This document shows positions 1 through 10,793 of a stretch of DNA of 64,000 nucleotides, piece after piece. Made by a program: the position numbers and the translations under genes. The stretch covers positions 62,001 to 126,000 of the forward strand of contig JALQPE010001780.1 of assembly GCA_030407315.1 (NCBI GenBank), written 5' to 3'. The notes under the pieces are model-generated. The model did not search any database. It was not told where the DNA came from and worked only from the letters and a program-made list of their open reading frames with translations. How positions within the stretch are numbered: position 1 is the stretch's first letter; the number at the start of each line of letters is the position of its first letter. This DNA is from Asparagopsis taxiformis. Taxonomy: Eukaryota > Rhodophyta > Florideophyceae > Bonnemaisoniales > Bonnemaisoniaceae.

Positions 1-949
1 TCTTTTTTGACCTCCCCGCCAACTTTCTCGGTTGTTTCATAATTGCATTCTACAATGAATGGAACAAGGCATTGTCATTTTCACCCGTTATAACCCTAGC
101 AATTTCGACCGGATATGCAGGCTCTGTCACGAGTATGTTACCCTCATTTCGCATACATCTCGCCCGTTTATCGCCTTCTGACACGCGAACAAACTTTGCA
201 CAGCATTTGCGTCATGGAATTTTCAGGTGATCCGAATGTTCGCTCGAGGACATTGGCTACCAGCTCTCATCGCGATTGTCCTCGGACTTTCTACATCTTT
301 GTTTGCCCTTCTCTTTGGCCAGGACATGGGCGTGTTACTGGTCGCCTTTTCCAGGTCAAAGCAGCTTATTCATGTTCCGCCATCGATTCAAGAAACGACA
401 GATGAGGAAGAGAGGAAAACTATAGATGGCACTATGCAAACCACCACGTCTCCTGCTGAGAGCAATTTGAATCGTAGTCTACAGGCAACACAACGCGTTG
501 TGATTCTGATTTTTGTGTTTTCGTCTCTATTATCGGGCTGTATCGTCGGTGCTGTGTTGGACGTGGACGCACCAATTCGACGCGGATACTGGGGCAGTGC
601 AGCTTTAGCTCCGATTGGAGCTGTGACGCGATGGAAATTGTCACGCCTGAATGCCCGATCAAGCAGGTTTCCGATCGGAACTTTTACTGCGAACATCGCC
701 GCTGTAGTTCTGGATACAGCCATTGGAGCAGCAATTTTAGTTCACACAAATACGTCTACCACTGCGCGCATATTTTTAGACGCAATCATCACAGGAATCG
801 GAGGAGCGCTCAGCACAGTATCTACCTGGATGGTTGAGATACATTCGCTCAGCACTGCTTACAGGTACTTATACATAGTATCGACAATTGTCACTGCGCA
901 GGCATTAGGCCTGCTAGTTTATGGAACCACATTTTGGGCAGTCACGTGA
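1..949 (+). CDS. FEX: FEX-type fluoride exporter, 5' partial, two exons
   Basis: Plasma-membrane fluoride channel of the CrcB/FEX family, which keeps cytosolic fluoride low. Eukaryotic FEX is a fusion of two CrcB-like halves, and both halves are visible. The first exon (frame starting at base 3, ending at 132) encodes PANFLGC and GYAGSVT. After removal of a 71-nt intron it continues as TFASWNF, rebuilding the family's GSxTTFSSW signature. Exon 2 (204-949) then gives RGHWLPALIAIVLGLSTS and, in the second half, GAVTRWKLSRLN, FPIGTFTANI and GGALSTVSTWMVEI. An acidic cytosolic linker separates the halves. The N terminus lies left of the window. An apparent start at 227 is not real: it is a GTG inside the gene. 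The family call is firm and the splice is strongly supported by the motif it restores. Confidence 0.9.
133..203 (+). other. Intron in FEX
   Basis: 71 nt. It starts GTATGT, has CTGAC at 178-182 as likely branch site, and ends TTTGCACAG. Splicing joins ACG-A to CA-TTT and restores the GSVTTFASW signature. Using the alternative AG at 226 would put the downstream part in a wrong frame. Confidence 0.88.
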
Positions 950-1181
950 TAACACAATACCAATTTCGGTAAGTGCGTAACACACGGAGTTTCTCAAACG
1001 TCCAAACCATTTCCAACTCGGGTAATTCTCTTGTTCCAACTTTCAACCCAGGTAGCATTACCTTCCACGGCATTGATTTCTGGGGCTGCGAAATCCTGCT
1101 ACTACATCGTCGAGTAGGTGTCCACTAGGCACTCAATCTGCAGAACTCGAGCATTCATTCAGCCCAAGGCAGGATGATAAC

Positions 1182-3344
1182 CTATTGAACAGTCACACTC
1201 TTCGCCAGCGATCTGGAATCATTTGACATGGGGACAAAAACGGTGAGTTAGTAAACCGGTTCGTTTTCGGAATAATCGCCGCGCCACTCGGAATGAAACA
1301 TGTGAACAAACCTTGGTTGATCGACATTGAGGCCACGCGCAACGGCAAGATGATAACTCAACAATTGCATCGGAATGATGCTCAATACTGCTTGAAGACA
1401 GTCGACAGTCTCCGGCACAAGCACCAGTTCGGCCTTATCTGAGAACATCTCTATATCTTTATCACCTTGTGTGCCGACAAGAATCATATTCGAAATACCT
1501 CCACGCGCCGTGAGTTGGTGAAGCGCATTTTGAATCTTTGACGAACATGAATCCTTATTCGCGAACAGAATCACAGGCATATTTTCATCGACGAGTGCGA
1601 GCGGTCCGTGCTTGAGTTCACCGGCGTGAATTCCTTCTGTGTGAATATAACTCAACTCCTTGATCTTCAACGCGCCCTCTAAACATGTCGCATACTGGAA
1701 TCCTCTTCCAAACAACAGAATGGAGGAGTTTTCACGATAATGTTCCGCAATACGCTTCATCTGCTCATCGATTTTCTCGAGAGTGGTTTTCACCAGTTCT
1801 GGTAGCGCGACCAAAGCCTCGAAGATCTGTCGACGCCTCTTCTGCTTGGCACGGGAATCGATGCTGAGCTGCAGTGCGATGATGACCATGGCGATAATCT
1901 GGGACGTGTACGCCTTAGTGGACGCGACACCAATCTCGGCACCGGCGTTGAGATGCACGCCACAATCAGTCAAACGGGCTATACTGCTACCGACGACGTT
2001 GACGATTCCAACCGTCAACGCCTGACACTTTTTAGCGTATCGAAGCGCTTCGAGGGTGTCTGCAGTTTCGCCCGACTGAGAGACGAATACGCACACATCG
2101 GAGCGGAAGAGGGGTGTTTCGCGATCGAGGAAATCCGACGCAAGTTCGATGGAGACTGGCAGTTCGGTCAACTCCTCCATGACCTGGCGAGCTGCCAGAC
2201 AGGAATGGAAGGAAGTGCCGCATGCGACGAAGATGATACGCGAGGAACGACGGATGTCGGCAAGACGCTGTTGCAAGCCGCCGAGATGGACATCGGCGCT
2301 AGGTATGGCGGAGTATGCGGCGTCTTCGAGAGCGGGGGCGGATTTGAGCACGCGACCACGCATGGTCTGTGTGAGCGACTCTGGTTGTTCGTGGATTTCT
2401 TTGAGCATGAAATGCGGATACGAGCCCTTCATGATGTGTTCCAGTTCCATGTCGAGTGTTGCAATGGTGCGATTGGATGCGATAGAACGAGTGGCGCTAT
2501 CGCCAAAGTTGTACATTTGCAGGTTACCGTTATGGTTGAGATGCACAATATCATTATCTTCAAAGTAGACGACTTTGTCTGTGTGCTCCACAAGGGCACT
2601 AGCGTCAGAACTGAAGAAATACTCTGCCTTGGCGCCGTCCTTTCCGTCGGGATGGGATCCATTCTGCGAGTTTGCATCGTCGAGTTGATTCACGTCCTCT
2701 ATAGTGCTCTTGGTGACGCAAATCTGCTCGCTAGTCGCGGGCTTGAGGCCCATGACGAGCGGGGAGCCGACTTTGCACGCGACGAGCTCGTTGGGGTAGG
2801 CGGTGGAGCGGAGGAGCAGGGCGTATGCGCCCTCGAGGGCGTGCATGAGATGCATGACGAGTCGCGGGAATGAAAGCTGATCGTCCTTGACGGTTTGGTA
2901 GAGATATTTGAGTAGTTTGGCAATGACCTCCGTATCAGTGTCGCTTTCGAACACAAACTTCTTGGCCATGAGCATTTTTTTCAGCGGCTTGAAATTGGTG
3001 ATGATGCCGTTATGCACGACAACAAATTGCGCATCGGGGTCGGACACCTGCGGATGGGAGTTGACCTCTGACGGGGCACCATGTGTCGCCCAACGGGTAT
3101 GAGCGATGCCGACATGGTTGGGAATGGCCTGCGGAGACCATGTGGAATTATCGATAAGTTGATCGACTTTCATTTGCAGTTTATCTACGGTGCCAACAGA
3201 TTTGAGGACTAGACCGTCGCAAGCGAGTCCGGACGAGTCGTAGCCGCGATACTCGAGACGACGCAAACCTGTGATTAACTTGCGGAGAATGTCGTTTCGT
3301 GTCTTGGAAACGCCATAGTTTGCGTAACCGAATATTCCACACAT
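1182..3344 (-). CDS. GFA1: Glutamine--fructose-6-phosphate aminotransferase (GFAT), two exons
   Basis: Converts fructose-6-phosphate plus glutamine to glucosamine-6-phosphate, the entry step to UDP-GlcNAc for glycans, in the cytosol. The start MCGIFGY exposes the nucleophile Cys2 after Met removal. The N-terminal glutaminase domain (about 1-300) has EYRGYDSSG and HTRWATHGAPS. Two SIS sugar-isomerase domains follow: CGTSFHSCLAARQ and SQSGETADTLEALR in the first, EGIHAGELKHGPLALVDE in the second. The main exon ends at 1312. A 99-nt intron (1311-1213) precedes a last exon of 31 nt (1212-1182), giving the C-tail VDQPRSLAKSVTVQ, which matches the conserved PRNLAKSVTVE ending of the family. Total 687 residues, a normal length. 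Reading through the intron would instead give a 698-residue protein with an unrelated tail ending at 1248. Convergent with FEX. Confidence 0.95.
1213..1311 (-). other. Intron in GFAT, just before the C-tail codons
   Basis: 99 nt on the minus strand. It starts GTTTGT (weaker third position), has branch-like CTAAC at 1251-1247, and ends GATTCCAG. Splicing restores the conserved GFAT C-tail. The first in-frame stop in a retained intron is the TAA inside the branch motif. Confidence 0.88.
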
Positions 3345-3695
3345 GGTTGCTAAGCTTTGCTCGACAGAGCGGATTGGTTTGATCTGCGCGATGAGAGCTA
3401 GTTAAATGGTGCGTGCATCATCATACACGTCATGATATGCGCATTACAGCAACCCTGTACAGCACACTTGTTAGGAGTACAATATTTGAATCGCTCATAT
3501 ATATGACACATGAGTTAGTACCGTTGTGGTATGTTGACTGAACCGGCAGCCAGCCAGTCACTCATCGTCGACATGATTGGGTAGCGCACACGGAACAAGT
3601 ATCATTGCTTTGACTCAACACTTGTGATTGGCCAGTCGAAACACCTCAATCTTTCGTGATGCCTTGAAACAAGCTACACCCTTTATAAGCATACT
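3345..3695. other. Intergenic, GFAT upstream region
   Basis: 351 bp between the GFAT start and the Noc2 stop. It must hold the GFAT promoter and the Noc2 3' end. I see only a short TATATATG tract near 3497 and no further gene. Confidence 0.6.
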
Positions 3696-6600
3696 CTATT
3701 CATCATCATCCGAGTCTAGCTGCAAATCAATCACTTGGTCATCTTCATCCTCATCCTCCATATCCGCGTCAGCTGGCACGTGTAAATTGAGCTTTGGCTG
3801 CTTTCTCTTACCTACCTTTGCTTTCTTAACCGGTCGTTCCTCCCCGCTTTCCGCTTCACTTTCAGATTCTGCCTCTCGTTTCTTCGAACCATCCCTCTCA
3901 TCGCGTCTACCCTCCTCTAATTTGGCACGAGTGTTCTGAACGTCATACAGTCGTTCGATAGGCATCTTCTGTTCACGGTTCAGCCCTGGGACAATGCCGA
4001 GCATACCGTCCGCACTGATAGCTCCATGAGGAGAGAAATCGGCTTTTGCTCTTGCTTCAACAATAATTGCTGATGTTTCGCGCAGTTTCTCCACCAACAT
4101 GCTGATAGACGATCTCCACTCACTCACCATAACAGTTTTAGAAAACTTGCGTAGTGCGCTCTCCGCCGCATACGACACTTCGGGCAACGAGACATGCTTG
4201 GACATTGCCGCAAAATACTTGGCAATTTGTAGAACTACTCCATCGATAATCCCAGTCAAAAACGATTTCGTTTTCACTACTTCATCAGAGACACGCAGAA
4301 GACCTCGCCATTCCAATACCTTCGAAGTCCCTGCTGCAGGTTTCTTCTGAAGCTCACTGCAGCGCAATAGAGCGAGCAAATGTGGTACGACCGGTATGAA
4401 AGTTCCTACTGAAGCCGACAAATCTGAAAGGTACGACGCTACATGTAGACGCAATGGGTATGTCCGTGGTGTCGGTTGCACTCGCATTATACCCAGAGAA
4501 ACCTGTACGTATGGATAAATTAGCGCCTGCAACTCATCAGCACTGCCGTATTTGCTCAACACTCTAGACCAAAGTCTTAATCGGTTGATGAATCCCCAAT
4601 TGTGGATTCGCTCCACCTCTTCTTTTGCTTCCTTAGATGTTAGTACCGCACGCAGCGATATAGCCATTTCTCGAAGACTTGAAAACGCAGTTGAATATGA
4701 CGCGCCCATATCGATTCCAAAAAGTTCTACTAGACAGCTCACTGCGAATTGGATCAACGGTAAAGTCTTAGGGTTGCATGCGTTTGCAATCTTCGCCGTG
4801 TACACATTGCAGCAAGTCCTCAAAACTGTTTCCGTATTCCCGGCACCATGTGCAAGCTTCCTTATCAACAGATATGCTCGCAGTCGTGTTGCTTGGCTAG
4901 AATGATATTCCTTGGCACACCATGCATTTGTACCAACTCGGATCAGCCTCTTCAGCAGAGCCTTGCTCTCTTGTGTGTACGGCACCAACCTCTCAAGCCG
5001 TTTAAGCAGGAAGCGAATCGTTTTGGGATCTACAACTTCTTCACACAATGATATCATGTGGAACACATACGGTTTCAAAACTGCTCGCAAATTCAACCAT
5101 TGCGTGCTTTCTGCTGGGTTCCAATTCGATGCTGAAGCAAACATCAGATTGTCTTTCGATCTCGGTTTCTCAAGCATCCGATCCAGTGTATCTTGAATAC
5201 CTATGATAGCCATGTTCATGGCTTTCTGGTACGCTACTGATGAGGCAAACGTAACTTTTCCAGATGTAAATCCGCCATCATCGTCAAAATCATCTTCTTC
5301 CATATCTGCGAGCTCTTTCGCAGACACATCATTATGGGATCTCTTTTTCTCTACCTTTTTGGCTTTCTCCTTGCTGATCTTCCCAATATTCTTCTGCGTT
5401 AACAATTCTCTTCCAGCTCGGAAAATCCGCAGCAAATCCTTCACAGCCTTGATAGACGACTTGCTTGACTTTAAATTCTGTTCAAGATCACGTAGATACT
5501 TCATATCCACTACTGTTGTTTTCTTTTTCTTCGGACCATCATTAGGAACTTCTGACTCATCCGCAGAGTTATCTGATTCAACTTTGAGGCCAGCTTCGGC
5601 AGCAGCCTCTGCTTCTGCTTCACTATCTCCATCCTCATCTTCACTGTATCCTGGTTCATCTTCTAGGTCCAAACCGTTATCGTGGTCTTTGACTGAACCA
5701 GTTTCTTCATCGTCGTCATGATCTCTATCAGAGTCAGCTGTAACTTTCTTCTTAGAAAGATCATCGCTAGTGTCGCTCGACTCAGAATCTAGAACATCCT
5801 TTTCTCCTCCTTTCGATGTCTCAGGTTCTGATATATCTTCACTCTCACTATCAGAGTCCTCATCAGTTTCCATCGCTTGTGGAGAGCCTTTTCGCTCAGC
5901 AACTTTGGACGAAGACCGTGAAACAAGCTTTTTCGGTCGCAGTTTGTCAGAGTTGGTAAGATCGTCATCACTCTCACCTTCTGACTCCGACGAGTCATCA
6001 TCCTGTTCAGATTGGGAGGCAGGGCTGGATTGATTCTTAGTCTGATCCCCGTTCATATCATTTTCTCCATCAGAAGCGTTTGAAGCTTCTTCATCAGATT
6101 CGCTAAGATTGAAGTCCAGGAGAGAGGCATCATTCTCTTGCAGGAAACGATAAAATTGTGGATCCTCCCTTTTCAACGCCTCAATTTCTGCCTGATGTTC
6201 CGCTTCGGCATTGTCACGATGACTAGTCTTCTTTTTCCGTTTAGACTCGCAACGTGCGGATTCCATGACCTTTTTTCGTAGGGAAAGATGCTTTGCGGAT
6301 TGCTCTGGGGTCTCATCACCACTATCAGTCGGCTGTTCTACAGCCCTTCTTCCATTAGACACAGCAGGGGTATCTGCATCGGATAGTTCATCATCCTCAT
6401 CAGCAGAGGTCGAGGAGTTGCTGTCGCTCTGTTCACATTCAAAAGCTTCATCAGCTTTCTTGAGCGCTTCGACGAGCTGGGGGTCGATGGAACCATCAGG
6501 CCCATCCTTTGCATTTTTTTCAACCAACTCGCGAAGACTAGTCATCATGTCTTCAATTTGAGCGTCATCATCGCCCTCTGAGACAGCTTTGGAGGCTTTC

Positions 6601-6832
6601 TTCTTTCGAGCACTGTTGGGGGTACGTTTTTTCGAGCTTTGCTTGATGCTTCATTCTGCTTGTTTTGACGTTTCTTCCCTGAAGGTTTTTTGGTCGCAAA
6701 GTCCGCTGCTCGTTGTCTTTTGCGTGCAGGGGTAGCTGGTGAATCCGAAGTACTAGCAGCTCCATTTGATTCTTTCGGCACACGATTCTTGTCGCCCTTC
6801 ACGCTGTGTTTCCGAGCTTGTTTATTTCTCAT
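3696..6832 (-). CDS. NOC2: Noc2-like nucleolar 60S assembly factor, with a frame break
   Basis: Nucleolar complex protein 2 acts in pre-60S ribosome assembly and export with Noc1 or Noc3. The 950 codons from 6548 hold the Noc2 core: GGFTSGKVTFASS, IRFLLKRLERLVPY, LRAYLLIRKLA and YPLRLHVASYLSDLS. The core is flanked by long Asp/Glu/Ser-rich tracts and a basic C-terminal patch (KKAKVGKRKQPKL). Family members have a basic N terminus. Here that lies upstream in another frame, opening at ATG 6832 (MRNKQARKHSVKGDK...). The two frames meet exactly at AAAAAAC (6632-6626): a -1 shift there reads ...ARKKRTPNSARKKK... into DDDAQIEDMMTSLREL. Without a shift the upstream frame ends at 6545. The shift may be programmed, a sequencing deletion in the A6 run, or real damage; initiation at 6548 would give a protein lacking the basic head. 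Confidence 0.85.
6626..6632 (-). promoter_or_regulatory. Candidate -1 frameshift heptamer in NOC2
   Basis: The minus strand reads CG-A_AAA_AAC-GT with the heptamer in the X_XXY_YYZ register of the upstream Noc2 frame (codons CGA AAA AAC). Slipping back one base leads directly into the long Noc2 frame. A short CCTC...GAGG pairing follows about 30 nt downstream; I see no strong pseudoknot. Confidence 0.4.
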
Positions 6833-7721
6833 CGTGAAAAAGTCTTAGCAAAACCTCGTCTCACTAGCAGATTGCAATCCGTGCGGAGTGATTTCTGTTG
6901 GCGGCGGCGTAGATCGTGAGATTCTGCGAAAACAAGCAAGTGGAATTATTTTGATCTGTTTTGACCAAAGTTTAGTCAATAATTTGTAATTTATGACGGG
7001 CATTTGGAATGAAATAATTCAGCAGCGCACACGTACAGCGATGAATTTTAATGGAAATCCAGATGTTGTATTTGGACTGCGAAATTCACGTCGAATGCGG
7101 CTGTAACGGACTGCGCATAAATCCTCTGTGGCCTGTTTACGGATGTACACTTTGCACCATCAGTGGAGGGACATCACGACCGTGCCACGCACTAACGAAC
7201 CGGTTCGTCACCAGTGTCACATTAGGTCGCCGACGTCATCTTCAATCGAGCAAGCAGTGCGTCTTCCGCACTGGTGTAGCGTCGAAGTTGCGCAAATTTT
7301 TCCCTTGGTGTTCATCGGGCCCAAACAACTGCCCATCCAAGGTGTACGTCTGCAAGCCTGGCACTCGACACTTTGTCTTGGATGCACGACGTCTGGTCTA
7401 CTTTCTTGCACTTTACATTGTGCTGAATAAACCATCCGGCCTCGATCGTCTCCTCCATCGCCAGCCTCTGTTGTGTGTACACCCATTGCGCTCATAATAC
7501 TGCTCGCTGCAATCTGCACATTGGTTAAATCGATGACCTATCGCAATCTCGTTGTTATCACAACTCAAAAACACATTTAAAGCGCTTCAGCCACATGCAC
7601 ATCAGAAGCAGCCCTGACATACCCGACAATTTGCACACCACCTTTCGCATCTAACCCACAGCAGCTCGGAAATCACAAACAGATTAAACGTATCTGCTTT
7701 TAACGAAAACAAGACCTCGAA
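6833..7721. other. Divergent intergenic region NOC2 / SDS22
   Basis: 889 bp between two divergent starts. AT-rich near 6955-7020 and mixed elsewhere. Short open frames occur on both strands around 7050-7520, but none has family features or a clear splice signal set. I treat it as promoter and leader sequence. Confidence 0.5.
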
Positions 7722-9017
7722 ATGGCAGCAAACGAAAATGGAGTTAATGACTCCGTCGAGTGGATTGACCGCACCAATGAACCACTCGGTGAAATTGGAA
7801 ATGGCTATCAACTTACTGCAGCTATCCAAAGTCTCGTTCTCACCAACAATCGTATAACCGCCATCAGAAATTTGGAACCGTGTGTCGCGTTACGGGAACT
7901 TGTTCTGCAGCGAAATACTGTGAAAACTCTCGACGGTCTGGATACCCTCCGGGAGCTCGTTCATCTCGATCTATACATGAATAGAGTTGAACATATTTCA
8001 TCAGACTGTTTCAGAAACAACCCGAAACTGCAGAAACTGGACCTCAGCTTCAACGCTTTGCGCAGCCTTGATGGTTTTCCGTGCGAGAACTTGCCTGCTC
8101 TTGAAGAGCTTTTTCTAATCGGAAATAAGGTGAAGCAGATTCCTCATTTCCATTCCCTGCCCAATCTCACTATGCTCGAGTTGGGAGACAACCGTCTTCG
8201 ACTAATCGAGAATTTGAGTATGTTAACAAATCTTCGGGAGCTCTGGCTGGGCCGTAACAAGATAACTAAAATACAAAACTTGGAAGCGCTTACCAAACTT
8301 CGTCGGCTTGGAATGCAAAGCAACCGAATCGAGTGCATTGAAGGGTTGGATCATCTCGTACATCTTGAGGAATTATATCTTAGCCACAATGGAATCACAT
8401 CTATGGATGGCATCCAGAATTTGCGCAGCCTCAAGGTACTTGACTTGGGATCCAATTACATTGAACATGTGCAGCATGTCGATGCTTTGCCCTGCTTGAA
8501 TGAGTTGTGGATATGCGGTAATCAATTAGAATCCTTGGAAGAGTTCTCTATTCTTTCCAATTCTACAGAGCTAGAAACTGTGTACCTTGAAAGGAATCCG
8601 CTGGCCTTAGATGCAGAGTACAAGAGGAAAGCTTTGGCAATCCTTCCGGACACTTTAGAACAACTGGATGCTTCTTTGGTGGAGGATATTCGAACGTCGT
8701 TATCGCGATCTGCGGAAGTTGAAGACATTTGCACGGGGGACAGCTCGATGGCGATACCGGTCGAAGTCAATGTGAGGCTGGTAACGAACGACCCTGTAGC
8801 TTTGCAAAGTGAAGAGGCGGTCCCACAGCAGGAAGGCACATCACCAAACGGTACAGAGCAGCATGAAGCGGCCGAAAACAAGACTTCCAAAGAAGTCATT
8901 GTCCAAGAAACACCCATGGAAGATGAAACCGAGATTGCAGATGGATGCACAAATCATGATCCGTTGGTTCAGGAAGTATCCTCTGAAAAAGAATCATTAC
9001 AAACTGGTGCAGACTGA
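7722..9017 (+). CDS. SDS22: SDS22-like leucine-rich repeat PP1 regulatory subunit
   Basis: SDS22 (PPP1R7) binds the catalytic subunit of protein phosphatase 1 in nucleus and cytosol and controls its maturation and mitotic use. Residues about 25-300 are a run of roughly twelve 22-residue SDS22-type leucine-rich repeats, for example LTNNRITAIRNLEPCVALRE, LGRNKITKIQNLEALTKL and LSHNGITSMDGIQNLRSL. They end in an LRR cap (LERNPLALDAEYKRKALAIL). The last ~120 residues are an acidic, probably disordered tail rich in Glu, Ser and Thr, which makes the protein longer (431 aa) than the usual ~340-360. Single exon; the ATG lies in a G-poor leader. Other LRR proteins are possible, but the repeat type and cap favour SDS22. 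Confidence 0.85.
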   Translation: MAANENGVNDSVEWIDRTNEPLGEIGNGYQLTAAIQSLVLTNNRITAIRNLEPCVALRELVLQRNTVKTLDGLDTLRELVHLDLYMNRVEHISSDCFRNNPKLQKLDLSFNALRSLDGFPCENLPALEELFLIGNKVKQIPHFHSLPNLTMLELGDNRLRLIENLSMLTNLRELWLGRNKITKIQNLEALTKLRRLGMQSNRIECIEGLDHLVHLEELYLSHNGITSMDGIQNLRSLKVLDLGSNYIEHVQHVDALPCLNELWICGNQLESLEEFSILSNSTELETVYLERNPLALDAEYKRKALAILPDTLEQLDASLVEDIRTSLSRSAEVEDICTGDSSMAIPVEVNVRLVTNDPVALQSEEAVPQQEGTSPNGTEQHEAAENKTSKEVIVQETPMEDETEIADGCTNHDPLVQEVSSEKESLQTGAD

Positions 9018-9750
9018 TCACAAGCTGCTTTGTAGCTTGTCCATTTCCAAACTCTCAAAAATTTCGCTCCTAGCCGCGTGTGGGCACCAGCTTGATATGA
9101 CAGTAGTTGTACAGAGGCGGGTCGGCTTCGTAGCAGAAGCTGACTGTGTAAAACCATGTGTACATTAGCATAAATTGTTCCAGAAACGTACGTACCAGAA
9201 AGGATGATCAGGTGGAACAGAGTAGAATGCACCCTAGCAGTTTGTGTTCTAAGAGATTGCATGCAGGTAAGATCGAAATTCCTTTCTCCGTCATAGGCCC
9301 TAAGTGTACCTCTTCAATATGTGCTCTAGGGCGAGACCTGGCGGCGTGAACAATGGAGACAAGAAGCAGAATACGTGGTACAGTTGAAACTGAAATCCAT
9401 GTACCAGTCTTAAGCCGTGGCTTTTCCACTGCAATTAACTACAGAAGCTGCTTCTCGTTGTTCGATCACGTAAACCACTTCATTTCTACGAGAGTGACTT
9501 CCTTCAGAACTCAGACACAAGTTGACAGAATCATAAGAAGTTGCTGAAAGTATCAAGTCAATATTGTAAAGAAAGTATCGATTTACATGTAGTAAGTATT
9601 ACTGTTCTCTGCAAAAGACTCAACAGCATCACCCAAGGTCTGTACGGAACCAGCTCAATGAAATCAGTAGTGTGCAAGAAAAATTCTGGGAGAGGAACTG
9701 CCGAATCATTAGAAAAGACTGTGTGTAACTGGTAGAAGAAGCCCCCAAAT
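9018..9750. other. Convergent intergenic region SDS22 / eL30
   Basis: 733 bp between two 3' ends. Only short, unconvincing open frames. An isolated ACGTACGT at about 9186 resembles 5' splice sites, but no exon around it can be supported. Confidence 0.5.
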
Positions 9751-10314
9751 TTAGCTGTCACTGTTAAGGAACACACTATCGATTTCACTGTCTCCTGGAT
9801 CTGTGATGACCATCGCGCTGGTCCTAAAGTATCGCCCGCATGCAGTACCTACGCAAAAACATTGCAGAACACAGAGTAAAATGTTAGAAGCTCGTTGAAA
9901 CCAAACAATCGCAGAAGTGGTAACGGCACAGTAGTTGTTCCCACGCGCATATCCACGCCATTCGACCCAACCCTGAACGACAGATCGCCCATTACAATGC
10001 GCAACCCCCTCTTCTCACCCGTGCTCGCATGCGCCCGTTAACCCAATCCACTATAAATCGTTGCAGAAGAACGTACCAAGATCAATGTTGTTTCCTTGGA
10101 AGTGATGCACCTGGCACTTAGCAAGCATAGCGTAGTACTCAAGCTCTGACTTTTTCAGCGGAGCAGCGTTGGATGCAATCAAAATCAGCTTTGCCTTGCC
10201 GGATCGCAACGTCTTGATGGTGGACTTGTAGCCGAGCGTGTACTTGCCAGATTTCATGACAAGCGCCAGTCGAGCGTTGACATTCTCGGTCGTCTTCTTC
10301 TTCGCCTTGGCCAT
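9751..10314 (-). CDS. RPL30: 60S ribosomal protein eL30, two exons
   Basis: Large-subunit ribosomal protein eL30. Exon 1 (10314-10077) encodes the lysine-rich start [20 protein letters not shown], then [30 protein letters not shown] and IDLG. Exon 2 (9848-9751) supplies [22 protein letters not shown] and ends in ...FLNSDS. The joined product is 111 residues, the family's normal length. Without splicing the frame would stop after 87 residues and lose the conserved ITDPGDS segment. The 228-nt intron splits the codon for Gly in DLG|T. The Gly-Asn-Asn/Asp RNA-contact region typical of the L7Ae/L30e fold is intact. Confidence 0.95.
9849..10076 (-). other. Intron in RPL30
   Basis: 228 nt, the longest found here. 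It starts GTACGT, has branch-like CTAAC (9887-9883) about 35 nt before the end, and terminates TTTTTGCGTAG. Ribosomal-protein introns often host snoRNAs; I see no convincing C/D or H/ACA boxes. Confidence 0.9.
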
Positions 10315-10793
10315 CTTAATTCAATGCGCGCGTGATTTCGCAGCTGCGCGGATTCACAATTACAACGGATTGGTGAAAGTCGCTAGCCGGGGGGTAGGAG
10401 AATGGTGATGACAGAAGTGTCATAATTTACCAATTGGGCACAGGCCAACCTACCTACCTCGGCTGAGACGGGTCGACGGCGATCCCGGACCCTAGATACA
10501 CGTGGCATGGAAAACCAGCTTTATTGGGTCATGCGTGAAGGTAGTAATATTCTTTTGTTATTTTCAGAAACAATTTATTGCAGTTTGGAATTCAAACCAA
10601 AACTATCTGAAAACTTGAAAAATGTTGAAAGTTAATTTCATACTGCCTCTGAAAGTTGAGGGGATACGAAATCAATGCTAATGAACACAGGTGATCATTG
10701 CTCTTTCTCGAGTGTGTACCGGCATCCCCGATTTTTACTTACCCTTTGCGTTGGTCTTCGTATTCACATTCGTTTACTTGGACTTTTCCAAAC
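10315..10793. other. Divergent intergenic region RPL30 / NDUFB3
   Basis: 479 bp. Around 10380-10500 it is GC-rich; around 10545-10640 it is an AT-rich island with TTTTCAGAAA and inverted TTTTCA-like words, similar to islands before several other genes. No other gene seen. Confidence 0.5.

Noticed and set aside
227..949. FEX as an independent 240-residue single-domain gene
   Set aside because: The first codon is GTG, the first CrcB half is encoded just upstream, and a well-formed intron joins them.
1953..2873. 306-codon open frame antisense to GFAT
   Set aside because: Shadow of the GFAT coding strand; no family features, and the sense frame is fully conserved.
7217..7519. Possible small gene or terminal exon on the minus strand (an open stretch ending in TGA at 7244-7242 reads protein-like)
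   Set aside because: No branch-point motif before the candidate 3' site, no supported start exon, and the opposite strand is equally open.
10051..10314. eL30 as a truncated 87-residue pseudogene
   Set aside because: A clean intron and a conserved second exon complete the protein.
10405..10466. C/D-box snoRNA-like pair (GTGATGA ... CTGA)
   Set aside because: Boxes are short and common; no terminal stem can pair around them and no guide complementarity could be tested.
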